The translations under genes and the position numbers were made by a program. The notes below the pieces were generated by a model. It was not told the DNA's origin and did no database searches. It saw nothing but the letters and a program-made list of their open reading frames with translations. A stretch of DNA of 15,382 nt from DATAEE01 sp036257535 (GTDB lineage: Bacteria; Acidobacteriota; Vicinamibacteria; Vicinamibacterales; 2-12-FULL-66-21), in assembly GCA_036257535.1 (NCBI GenBank), contig DATAFJ010000179.1:1-15382 (forward strand), read 5' to 3'. The stretch's first letter is position 1; every line of letters starts with the position of its first letter. Below, one piece after another: positions 6,455-12,473 of this stretch.

Positions 6455-7732
6455 TTAGTTCTTCGCGTTCTCTGCGGGCACACATGCCCGCGCGCGGGAC
6501 AGAAGCAGGTCGCGCTCGCGGGCGTTCCGCGTGAGCGACGCCGCGTGCTCGAACGCCGCGCGCGCTTCGTCCAGACGCCCAAGGCGCTCGAGCAGGTCGC
6601 CGCGGACGCTCGGCAGCAGATGGTAGCGCGCGAGCGACGGGTCCTCGAGAAGTCGATCGACGATGTCGAGGCCAGCCTGGGGGCCGGAAGCCATGCCGAC
6701 CGCAACGGCGCGGTTCAGCTCCACGACGGGTGACGGCGCCACTTGCACCAGCTCGCCGTACAGCTCGGCAATCCGGTTCCAGTCCGTGTCCTCCGCGCTG
6801 ACGGCGCGCGCATGACATGCGGCGATCGCTGCCTCGAGGACATGCTGGGCGCGGCGGCCTCCGAGCCGCTCGGCGCGCTCGAGCGCCGCCAGACCGCGGC
6901 GGATGAGCAGCCGATCCCATAAAGCGCGGTTCTGATCGAAGAGCCGGATCGCTTCGCCCGACGGCCCGACGCGCGCCCTGAGACGCGAGGCCTGGATCTC
7001 CATCAGCGCGACCAGGCCGTGGGCCTCCGGTTCCGACGGGGCGAGCTCCGCCAGGACGCGCCCGAGACGCAGCGCGTCTTCGCAGAGCGCCGGCCGGACC
7101 CAATCATCGCCGGCGGTCGCCGAGTAGCCTTCGTTGAAGATGAGATAGATGACGCCGAGGACCGAGGACAGACGGGCGGCGCGATCCTCTCCGCGGGGGA
7201 TCTCGAAGGGAACCTGTTTCTCGGCGAGCGTGCGCTTCGCCCGTACGATCCGTTGGGCGATCGTCGGCTCGGACACCAGAAACGCGCGCGCGATCTCTTC
7301 GGTGGTCAGCCCACCGAGCAGGCGAAGGGTGAGCGCGACGCGCGCATCGATCGACAGGACCGGATGGCAGGCGGTGAACATCAGCCGCAGCAGGTCGTCA
7401 CCCACATCGTCGTCCAGCGCCGAGTCGAAGTCGGGCGCGGTGCGGCCCGCTTCGAGCTCGTAGCCGAGCTCCTCGTGCTTGCGGTCGAGCAGCTTCTGCC
7501 TGCGGAAGAGATCGATTGCCCGGTGCTTGGCGGCAGCCATGAGCCAGGCGCCCGGATTCCGCGGCATGCCGGACGCCGGCCACTGTTCGAGCGCCGCCAC
7601 GAGCGCGTCCTGCGCGAGGTCCTCGGCCAGGCCGACGTCGCGGACGACGCGTACCAGCGCCGCGATCAGCCTTGGGGACTCGATGCGCCAGACGGCGTCG
7701 ATCGCCCGATGAGTATCTTCCGCCGTTGCCAT
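6455..7732 (-). CDS. ECF42-type RNA polymerase sigma factor with long C-terminal extension
   Basis: A 425-residue sigma-70 family protein, about twice the length of a plain ECF factor. Region 2 is at about residues 8-80 (THRAIDAVWRIESPRLIAALVR, AEDLAQDALVAALEQWP, PGAWLMAAAKHRAIDLFRR). Region 4 is near 112-172 (LRLLGGLTTEEIARAFLVSEPTIAQRIVRAKRTL). From about 180 on comes the helical TPR-like/DUF6596-type extension, with VELNRAVAVGMASGPQAGL and RGDLLERLGRLDEARAAFEHA. These are hallmarks of ECF42, which uses the extension instead of an anti-sigma factor and is usually encoded next to YCII proteins, as here. I chose the ATG at 7732 because family members start with a short T-D-T-HRAIDAVWRIE N-terminus. 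The GTG at 7783 would add 17 unrelated residues across a hairpin. Confidence 0.9.
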   Translation of the reverse strand: MATAEDTHRAIDAVWRIESPRLIAALVRVVRDVGLAEDLAQDALVAALEQWPASGMPRNPGAWLMAAAKHRAIDLFRRQKLLDRKHEELGYELEAGRTAPDFDSALDDDVGDDLLRLMFTACHPVLSIDARVALTLRLLGGLTTEEIARAFLVSEPTIAQRIVRAKRTLAEKQVPFEIPRGEDRAARLSSVLGVIYLIFNEGYSATAGDDWVRPALCEDALRLGRVLAELAPSEPEAHGLVALMEIQASRLRARVGPSGEAIRLFDQNRALWDRLLIRRGLAALERAERLGGRRAQHVLEAAIAACHARAVSAEDTDWNRIAELYGELVQVAPSPVVELNRAVAVGMASGPQAGLDIVDRLLEDPSLARYHLLPSVRGDLLERLGRLDEARAAFEHAASLTRNARERDLLLSRARACVPAENAKN

Positions 7733-7743
7733 CGCCCTTCCGA

Positions 7744-7766
7744 CGCGCCCGGGCGTTCCGGGCGCG
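7744..7766 (-). promoter_or_regulatory. Strong hairpin in the leader of the sigma factor gene
   Basis: A 9-bp stem (7744-7752 with 7758-7766, core GCGCCCGG/CCGGGCGC) encloses the 5-base loop GCGTT. It ends 11 bases upstream of the sigma ATG, next to the GGAAGG ribosome binding site. It lies in the 88-base gap after the YCII gene, so it could lower sigma expression relative to YCII by partial termination or by masking ribosome access. No U-tract follows. Confidence 0.4.
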
Positions 7767-7820
7767 GCCAAAAGGGCGATCACACCATGTCAGGTTCCGA
7801 ACGGCAAGTCGGATGCTGAG

Positions 7821-8228
7821 CTACTTCTTGTCGAGCTGATCCCGAAGCTTGGCGTGACGGTCCACCGCCGCGCTCGCTCCGAAGTCCTCCAGCTCGAACA
7901 CCTGGCGGACCTCCACCTCGCCGTCGTCGAACGGGACGCGCCGCGCCCATTCGATCGCCTCTTCCCGCGACTTGACCTGAATCAGCCAGTAGCCGGCGAC
8001 GAGCTCTTTGGTTTCTGTGAACGGTCCATCGATGACGCTGGGCTTGCCGCCCTTCGAGAACCGGACGCGGGCTCCCTTCGAGCTCGCCTGAAGCCCGTCA
8101 CCGGCGAGCATGACGCCCGCCTTCACCATCTCCTCGTTGTACTTGGCCATCTGGTTCAAGATCTTCTCGTCCGGCAGGATGCCCGCTTCCGACTCCTTGC
8201 TTGCCTTTACCAACATCATGAATCGCAT
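7821..8228 (-). CDS. YCII/DGPF-domain protein, partner of the ECF42 sigma factor
   Basis: A 135-residue soluble protein of the YCII-related (DGPF) family. It begins MRFMMLVKASKESEAG, has GVMLAGDGLQASSKGARVRF in the middle, and carries the family signature DGPFTETKELVAGYWLIQVKSREEAIEWARR near residues 68-98, followed by EVRQVFELEDFG. Length and motifs are normal. Its biochemical role is not settled in the family; it is recurrently encoded beside ECF42 sigma factors and is thought to be their target. The ATG at 8228 is preceded by GAGGAG six bases away, a clear ribosome binding site. An ECF42-like promoter lies about 50 bases upstream. Confidence 0.9.
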   Translation of the reverse strand: MRFMMLVKASKESEAGILPDEKILNQMAKYNEEMVKAGVMLAGDGLQASSKGARVRFSKGGKPSVIDGPFTETKELVAGYWLIQVKSREEAIEWARRVPFDDGEVEVRQVFELEDFGASAAVDRHAKLRDQLDKK

Positions 8229-8275
8229 CGTGATCTCCTCGGTTCTGCTGTGGGGTTCGTGTCCCCTACCGAGAC

Positions 8276-8302
8276 GTCGAATGAGCGCCGCGGGAATCGA
8301 CT
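8276..8302 (-). promoter_or_regulatory. Putative ECF42-dependent promoter of the YCII gene
   Basis: On the minus strand AGTCGA (8302-8297) is followed after exactly 17 bases by CGAC (8279-8276). As I recall it, the reported ECF42 target consensus is TGTCGA at -35 and CG(A/T)C at -10, so this matches at all but one base with a correct spacer. The leader to the ATG at 8228 would be about 40 bases. This predicts that the sigma factor drives its own operon through the YCII promoter. Confidence 0.55.
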
Positions 8303-8372
8303 AACTTTGCCATCGCCAGGGGTATCGTCCCTAAGTGATATCCGCAGTTCGGCTTAGAGGTAAGATTCGCCC

Positions 8373-8723
8373 ATGAAAGCTCAGCTTCGAGGATTTGGCG
8401 CCGGGTTGCTAATCGGGCTGGCATTCGCAGCGGTCGCCGGCGGCCGGGCACCCGGCACGACCAAGGTCGTGCTCGACAACGAGCGGGTTCGCGTGCGCGA
8501 CGTGACGTTTCCGCCGGGCGAGACCGCCATGCACACGCATGAGCTGCCTCACGTCGGCGTCGTCATCGACGGCGGAACGCTCGTGTTCAAGTATCCCGAC
8601 GGAAAGACGGAAACGGCAGAGCTCGAGTCGGGCGGAGTCGGGTTCCGCGAGGCGAACGTCACGCACGCGCCGGTCAACACGGGGAAGACGCCGGTCAGGG
8701 TGATCGAGGTCGAGCTGAAGTAG
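8373..8723 (+). CDS. Secreted or membrane-anchored small cupin-domain protein
   Basis: A 116-residue protein with an N-terminal hydrophobic stretch (GFGAGLLIGLAFAAVAGG, residues 7-24) that is a signal peptide or anchor. The single conserved beta-barrel follows. Cupin motif 1 appears as PPGETAMHTHELPHVGVVIDGG (47-68) with likely metal ligands H54, H56 and H60; motif 2 is weaker, with H98 in EANVTHAPVN. The substrate is unknown. The ATG at 8373 follows TTAGAGGT about 11 bases upstream, rather distant for a Shine-Dalgarno. The gene diverges from the YCII gene and ends 12 bases from the convergent DUF1772 gene. Confidence 0.8.
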   Translation: MKAQLRGFGAGLLIGLAFAAVAGGRAPGTTKVVLDNERVRVRDVTFPPGETAMHTHELPHVGVVIDGGTLVFKYPDGKTETAELESGGVGFREANVTHAPVNTGKTPVRVIEVELK

Positions 8724-8735
8724 GCGCCCGGCTGG

Positions 8736-9218
8736 CTACGCCTGAATGCGGAAGGCCAACGTGAAAGCGGCTGCCGCTCCGAGTGCGGCCAGCATCCGCA
8801 CATGGTTCCACGCGGTCCATCTCGAGAGGTATTCGCGCCAGAGCGTGGCTGCTTCAGGGGTCTCGGGCGCGACGCGGGCGAGCGCGTCATTTCGCGGGAC
8901 GTTGAACGCCATCGTCACGACAAAGGACCCGACGAGATAAAGAAGGCTGCCGCCCGCACGCGTCGCCGCGCCCGCGCTCTCCCAGTGCAGCAGCGACAGG
9001 GCGAGCATCAGGGCACTCAACGCCGCCGTTCCCAGGAACACGCCGAGAAACAGCGGATTGATCACGACCACATTGATGACCTGCATCGCCCCGACGCCTT
9101 GAGGCGGCGGGAGCTTCCCAAGAGCCCACATCACGCAGACCGAGAACGCGAAGAAGAAACCGGCGACGAGCCCCGAGCCGAGGGCACAGGCGAGTGTCAG
9201 GAGGTCCAGCGCGTTCAT
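8736..9218 (-). CDS. DUF1772 family (anthrone-oxygenase-like) membrane protein
   Basis: A 160-residue integral membrane protein with four hydrophobic segments at about 5-33, 51-77, 87-107 and 138-157. Family marks are NVPRNDALA at 105-113 and LWREYLSRWTAWNHVR at 126-141, typical of DUF1772. Some relatives are annotated as anthrone oxygenases or similar, but no enzymatic role can be assigned here. The start at ATG 9218 is chosen because it begins the first membrane helix; the frame upstream is low-complexity shadow sequence. No clear ribosome binding site is seen. It lies 80 bases downstream of the DUF3618-like gene on the same strand. Confidence 0.8.
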   Translation of the reverse strand: MNALDLLTLACALGSGLVAGFFFAFSVCVMWALGKLPPPQGVGAMQVINVVVINPLFLGVFLGTAALSALMLALSLLHWESAGAATRAGGSLLYLVGSFVVTMAFNVPRNDALARVAPETPEAATLWREYLSRWTAWNHVRMLAALGAAAAFTLAFRIQA

Positions 9219-9298
9219 CGGGCGGTCACACGATCCGGCGCGGAGTCGCCGGCGACGCCGAACAGGATCGCATGAAACCGCTGCCCAGCGGCGACCTA

Positions 9299-9988
9299 TC
9301 AGTCGCGCGTCAGGCGCTGGACCGTATCGCCGACTTCCTGAACGGTTCGAACCGTCCCGCGTGCGATGTCCTTCGCTCGATCCACGACGGCATCCCGCGT
9401 GTCGCCCAGTAGCTCGTTTTCGGACGTCGTCTCCGGCAGCGTCATGCTGATCACGGCTCCGACGCCGGCGGCGGCGGCACCTGCGAGAAGTGGATTCTCT
9501 CGAACGAAACGCCACAGGCGATCCGGAACGTTGGCCACGTTGGCCGCGGACCGTCCCGCCGTTCTGTTGCGGGCTCCGCCTTTTCGTGAGTAGTCGCTCG
9601 ACCCACTTCGGGAGGTCGTCGTCGTGCCGCGCAGGCTGTCGGCGGCCAGCCAGGTGAGCCCCGCGCTGATGAGGAGCGCAGGCCACGGATTTTGACGCAC
9701 CGACTCCGCAAGCGGCGCCACCGCATCCTGCGCCCGCCCCATGGCATCCGACGCGGCGTCACGGGCGTCCGATGCCCATTCGCCGACTGTCTCAACCGCG
9801 GCCCCGAATGTTTCTTTCCCCTGCTCCAGGAGCTCGCCTGCCGTCCCGCGTTCCTCTGCCGCCTCGCTACTAGACTCGGCGCGATACTCGTTCGCAACAT
9901 CCGCCGCGTTCGACGTCGCCCTGGACGCTCGAGTCCCCGACGCCTGCGAGCGAGCGCCGACGTTTCCTGTGTCCTGCCTCTTTGCCAT
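9299..9988 (-). CDS. DUF3618-like stress/envelope protein with two hydrophobic segments
   Basis: A 229-residue protein. The first 40 residues are Ser/Ala/Arg-rich and disordered. Residues 45-95 form a charged amphipathic helix (AGELLEQGKETFGAAVETVGEWASDARDAASDAMGRAQD). Hydrophobic segments follow at about 100-116 (NPWPALLISAGLTWLA) and 165-185 (NPLLAGAAAAGVGAVISM). A second amphipathic helix closes the protein (LLGDTRDAVVDRAKDIARGTVRTVQEVGDTVQRL). The RQNPWPALL...GLTWLA pattern is characteristic of DUF3618-type proteins found among general stress genes; no function is established. The ATG at 9988 is preceded by AAGGAG at good spacing. It lies 21 bases downstream of the next gene on the same strand, likely one transcript. 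Confidence 0.75.
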   Translation of the reverse strand: MAKRQDTGNVGARSQASGTRASRATSNAADVANEYRAESSSEAAEERGTAGELLEQGKETFGAAVETVGEWASDARDAASDAMGRAQDAVAPLAESVRQNPWPALLISAGLTWLAADSLRGTTTTSRSGSSDYSRKGGARNRTAGRSAANVANVPDRLWRFVRENPLLAGAAAAGVGAVISMTLPETTSENELLGDTRDAVVDRAKDIARGTVRTVQEVGDTVQRLTRD

Positions 9989-10009
9989 GGTCCCCGCTCC
10001 TTCTCACGA

Positions 10010-10399
10010 TTATGATTCGGCGCGTCCCGCCGAGCTTTTCAGAAACCTGCCACACAACGCGCCCGCCAGAAACCCGATGCCCACAAAGACCGCGGGCTGG
10101 CGCCTCGCAAACCCGCGGAGATCGTGGATGAGCTGTTGGGTGTTGCGCTCCCGCAAGTAAAGGGCAACCTCGTCCAGCCGCTCAGCCGCCTTCCGCGTGT
10201 ACTCGGCGGCCTTTCCGTACGATTCTTCCTGAAGCGGATCGCCCATCCGACGAACGGCATCCGCGACTCCCATCAGGCTGTCTATCGCTCGATCCTTGCG
10301 CGCGTCCACGGCCGAACTGATGCGTCCGCGCATGCGCTCACCCGTTCCGGCATCACCCTGCCCGGTCCTAGTTGAACTCGACGCTTCCGGTGTTGCCAT
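10010..10399 (-). CDS. Small single-TM protein of unknown function, stress-cluster type
   Basis: A 129-residue protein with a disordered Ser/Thr/Gly-rich start, a long amphipathic helical region (residues 28-95, ISSAVDARKDRAIDSLMGVADAVRRMG, AAEYTRKAAERLDEVALYLRERN) and a C-terminal membrane segment at about 102-119 (PAVFVGIGFLAGALCGRF). The layout resembles phasin-like or DUF883/DUF3618-type membrane-associated stress proteins, but I cannot place it in a named family. The ATG at 10399 is chosen over an upstream in-frame ATG at 10438 because GAGAGGAG precedes it by seven bases. It is followed by the DUF3618-like gene. Confidence 0.7.
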   Translation of the reverse strand: MATPEASSSTRTGQGDAGTGERMRGRISSAVDARKDRAIDSLMGVADAVRRMGDPLQEESYGKAAEYTRKAAERLDEVALYLRERNTQQLIHDLRGFARRQPAVFVGIGFLAGALCGRFLKSSAGRAES

Positions 10400-10505
10400 G
10401 ATGTTTCTCCTCTCGAGCTGTTCGAAATGTTTCTTCAAGTCTCATGCGACCGTCTGCATGTGCTATTCCAGACGTGTCCGGCGGTCGATGCCGGTCGAGC
10501 TGAGC

Positions 10506-11270
10506 ATGGACCACGACTTCAACGCCGCCATCCTGAACGTCACGGCTCACAGGCCCTGGAAGATGCCGCAGCGGCCTTGGGTCATGACGCAGACGTGGCA
10601 CGATCTGCTCTTCGCGCACTGGCCCGTGCGGCCGGAATCAGTGGAGTCGGGGCTGCCGGCGGGCGTCGAGCTGGACCTGTTCGATGGCGCCGCGTGGATC
10701 GGGATCGTTCCGTTCCGCATGACGAACGTCGCACCCCGCGGCGTGCCGTCGCTGCCGGGAATCTCGGAGTTTCCCGAGATCAACGTCCGCACTTACGTGA
10801 CAGCGGGCGGCCGCCCCGGCGTTTACTTCTTCAGTCTGGATGCCGGGAACGCGCTCGCGGTGCGAGCGGCGAGGCTGCTGCTCAATCTGCCCTACTTCCG
10901 GGCGTCGATCGCCGTCACGCGCCGCGCGGACGCGATCGAATTCGAGAGCCGGAGGGACAACGAGCCGGCCAGCTTTCGGGCGACGTATGAACCGGACGGC
11001 GCGCCGTTCGTTCCGGTGACTGGCTCACTCGAGTACTTCCTCACGGAACGGTACTGTCTTTACCACTTCAACCGCCGGCGGGTGCCGTATCGCTTGGACA
11101 TTCATCACCCGCCCTGGAAGCTGACGACGGCTCGCGCGGAGATCGCCGACGATCGCATTGCGGCTGCGGCGGGTCTGGCGCTGGGAGATCGCGAGCCGCT
11201 CCTCCACGTGGCGAAGCGACAGGACGTCGTCGCCTGGGCTCCTGAAAAGCTGGAAAGCTATTCAGCGTAA
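10506..11270 (+). CDS. DUF2071 (YqjF-type) family protein
   Basis: A 254-residue soluble protein. The order of motifs is that of DUF2071/YqjF: WVMTQTWHDLLFAHWPV at 25-41, PAGVELDLFDGAAWIGIVPFRM at 51-72, FPEINVRTYV near 89-98, GVYFFSLDAGNALAVRAAR at 105-123, and a C-terminal TGSLEYFLTERYCLYHFN at 162-179 with DIHHPPWKL. The biochemical role of the family is unknown. The ATG at 10506 starts the MDHDFNAAILNVTAHRPW block; an ATG at 10488 would add six residues and cannot be excluded. It is divergent from the 129-aa protein and convergent with the Lmo0937-type gene. Confidence 0.82.
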   Translation: MDHDFNAAILNVTAHRPWKMPQRPWVMTQTWHDLLFAHWPVRPESVESGLPAGVELDLFDGAAWIGIVPFRMTNVAPRGVPSLPGISEFPEINVRTYVTAGGRPGVYFFSLDAGNALAVRAARLLLNLPYFRASIAVTRRADAIEFESRRDNEPASFRATYEPDGAPFVPVTGSLEYFLTERYCLYHFNRRRVPYRLDIHHPPWKLTTARAEIADDRIAAAAGLALGDREPLLHVAKRQDVVAWAPEKLESYSA

Positions 11271-11272
11271 GT

Positions 11273-11300
11273 CCGCGGGCCCGCGATGGCGGGCCCGCGG
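11273..11300. terminator. Perfect 12-bp hairpin between convergent genes
   Basis: CCGCGGGCCCGC (11273-11284) and GCGGGCCCGCGG (11289-11300) form a perfect stem with loop GATG. It fills the 35-base gap between the + gene ending at 11270 and the minus gene ending at 11306, the expected place for a bidirectional terminator. Neither strand has a following T-run, so it may be a transcript-stabilising or Rho-linked end. Confidence 0.55.
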
Positions 11301-11305
11301 TGCGA

Positions 11306-11458
11306 TCAGACGACGGTTCGCCGTCCGCTGATCAACCCGACGACGAACAGGACGAGGGCGATGACCAGCAGGACATAGATGAAGTTGCCGACTGTGTAGC
11401 CGCTCACCATTCCGAGCAGCCACAGTACGAGCAGGATCACCGCGAGTGTGTAGAGCAT
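11306..11458 (-). CDS. Lmo0937 family small membrane protein
   Basis: A 50-residue, almost wholly hydrophobic protein: MLYTLAVILLVLWLLGMVSG, then YTVGNFIYVLLVIALVLFVVGL and the tail ISGRRTVV. The two membrane helices joined by a GYTVGNFIYV turn are the signature of Lmo0937-type proteins, widespread among stress-induced genes. The function is unknown. AGGGAG lies six bases before the ATG. It is 27 bases downstream of the 95-aa gene on the same strand and is probably co-transcribed with it. Confidence 0.85.
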   Translation of the reverse strand: MLYTLAVILLVLWLLGMVSGYTVGNFIYVLLVIALVLFVVGLISGRRTVV

Positions 11459-11473
11459 GATGTACTCCCTGCG

Positions 11474-11487
11474 AGGCGCGCGCGCCT
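11474..11487. repeat. 14-bp perfect palindrome between the 95-aa and Lmo0937-type genes
   Basis: AGGCGCGCGCGCCT is self-complementary and overlaps the TAG stop of the 95-aa gene. As RNA it can form only a five-bp stem with a CGCG loop, four bases before the next Shine-Dalgarno. It may be coincidental in alternating GC sequence. Confidence 0.4.
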
Positions 11488-11773
11488 AGCGGTTGCCGAC
11501 CATCCGGTCCCACGCGTCGCGTACGGCGTTCTTGATCTGCTGCCACGTGGACTGACCGCGGTGCTCGTAGCGATCCCAGTCGCGCTGCAGATCGGGCTCG
11601 ACTTCTTCCCATTTCCTGTCGGCGTAGCGCTCGCTGGCGTCGTACCCGAACCGATACGCGGGGCTGTAGTAGTCGTAGTCCCGGTCCGTTTCGAAGTACG
11701 GCCGCCGCTTGTAGTTCTCGCGCCAGTACTGGTCCTCGGTCTTCCAGTCAGCTCGAGTGCGAAGGTCTGCCAT
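11486..11773 (-). CDS. Charged, aromatic-rich 95-aa protein, stress-cluster type
   Basis: A 95-residue hydrophilic protein rich in Asp, Arg, Tyr and Trp: MADLRTRADWKTEDQYWREN, then YFETDRDYDYYSPAYRFGYDASERY near residues 26-50 and EEVEPDLQRDWDRYEHRGQSTWQQIKNAVRDAWDRM at the end. No signal or membrane segment is present. The FETDRDYDYYSPAYRFGYDA type of segment is seen in uncharacterised proteins that sit with CsbD- or Lmo0937-like stress genes; I do not know a named function. The ATG at 11773 follows GGAGG ten bases upstream, and that site lies inside a stable hairpin. It is followed by the Lmo0937-type gene. Confidence 0.75.
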   Translation of the reverse strand: MADLRTRADWKTEDQYWRENYKRRPYFETDRDYDYYSPAYRFGYDASERYADRKWEEVEPDLQRDWDRYEHRGQSTWQQIKNAVRDAWDRMVGNR

Positions 11774-11779
11774 AACTCG

Positions 11780-11815
11780 GTTGCCTCCATTTCCACCAAA
11801 AGTGAGTGGAGCAAC
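11780..11815 (-). promoter_or_regulatory. Hairpin sequestering the ribosome binding site of the 95-aa gene
   Basis: In the minus-strand transcript GUUGCUCCA (from 11815-11807) pairs with UGGAG-G-CAAC (from 11789-11780), nine base pairs with one bulged G. The GGAGG Shine-Dalgarno (11788-11784) lies wholly inside the stem, six bases from the AUG after the stem end. This layout is that of a translational switch such as an RNA thermometer; function is inferred. Confidence 0.45.
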
Positions 11816-11880
11816 CTCTGTGCCCGGTACACCTCGACTTCTGTCAGCGTTCGACGCCGTACGCCGGCGCAGCTGAGGAC

Positions 11881-11922
11881 GCAGAGTCGAATCAAACGCG
11901 GAGCGCGCAGAGGTCGCAGAGA
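11881..11922. repeat. Degenerate CGCAGAG repeats
   Basis: CGCAGAG occurs at 11881, 11907 and 11916, with CGCGGAG at 11898; starts are 17, 9 and 9 bases apart. It lies in the 250-base gap 11774-12023 between the 95-aa gene and the four-gene operon's end. Similar G/A/C-rich dispersed repeats are known between genes in several soil phyla. No gene is seen in the gap. Confidence 0.5.
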
Positions 11923-11930
11923 GCGAAAGG

Positions 11931-12005
11931 CCACGGATTGTACGGGCGGCCACGCCGAGTCCGCCCGCGGATCAGGCATCCCGCGCAATCCGCGTAATCC
12001 GTGGC
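11931..12005. repeat. GCCACGGATT-family dispersed repeat, with hairpin-forming arms
   Basis: One exact GCCACGGATT at 11931-11940 is followed by a hairpin-capable segment: CCGCGGAT at 11965-11972 and ATCCGTGG at 11997-12004, complementary at all but one position. It lies just beyond the stop of the last gene of the four-gene minus-strand operon (12024), the same position relative to the gene as the copy at 6428-6453. Confidence 0.55.
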
Positions 12006-12023
12006 TAATTTGCTCCCGTGAAC

Positions 12024-12467
12024 TCAGGCGCTCAATCCGGAAGCAGGCAGCGACAGCGGCGCGAGATCGGGCGCCACCCACTCGCGCCGCGCCGCGGCCG
12101 ACATCAGGAGATCCTTCGACCAGAAGCGAAGCAGCAGCGCCCTGTCCGCGAGCGGGCCGCCGACGAGAAGGGCGACGCGCGTCTCGAGCGGCGTGCGTTC
12201 GGGAAACGACGCAAGGAAGGCGTCGATCAGTCGAACGTAGGCAACGGTAATCGTCTCGTGGTACCCGCTGGTTGGTGAGTTCGCGACGCCGTGGCTGTCG
12301 TTCAGCCGCTGGATGCCGGCGCGCAGCGTGACGAGCGCAGCCTCCGCGCCGTAACGGTCGACGTGCCACGCGCCCACGCTGAGATGCGCAAGGTGCGTCC
12401 AGTGCTCCTTCGGAAGCGTACATGCCGTGAATCGCGCGGCAAGGTCGTCGAGCGTGTACGGGAGCAT
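12024..12467 (-). CDS. HxxH/YHETIT-motif protein of unknown function (paralog 2)
   Basis: A 147-residue soluble protein paralogous to the one at 1857-2279. It has FTACTLPKEHWTHLAHLSVGAWHVDRYG at residues 13-40, with H25 and H28 in the HxxH position, and GYHETITVAYVRLIDAF at 68-84. A C-terminal RFWSKDLLMSAAARREWVAPD segment aligns with RYYEKETLGSELARRVFVMPD of the first copy. No membrane or secretion signal is seen. The shared histidines plus YHET suggest a conserved, possibly metal-binding site; this is inference, and no family name is known to me. It starts 6 bases after the MDR gene's stop and is the last gene of a tight operon. There is no RHH partner here. Confidence 0.8.
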   Translation of the reverse strand: MLPYTLDDLAARFTACTLPKEHWTHLAHLSVGAWHVDRYGAEAALVTLRAGIQRLNDSHGVANSPTSGYHETITVAYVRLIDAFLASFPERTPLETRVALLVGGPLADRALLLRFWSKDLLMSAAARREWVAPDLAPLSLPASGLSA

Positions 12468-12473
12468 CCGGCG

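Noticed and set aside
4977..6458. Long + strand open frame of about 490 codons opposite the patatin gene
   Set aside because: Composition is Arg/His/Ala-rich shadow sequence; the opposite strand has intact patatin and barrel motifs.
10400..10505. Promoters in the gap between the divergent 129-aa and DUF2071 genes
   Set aside because: No pair of -35 and -10 boxes with acceptable spacing was found on either strand.
11300..12250. + strand open frame of about 316 codons
   Set aside because: Runs across repeats and opposite three supported minus-strand genes; translation is repeat-like (RNPRNPWLICS).
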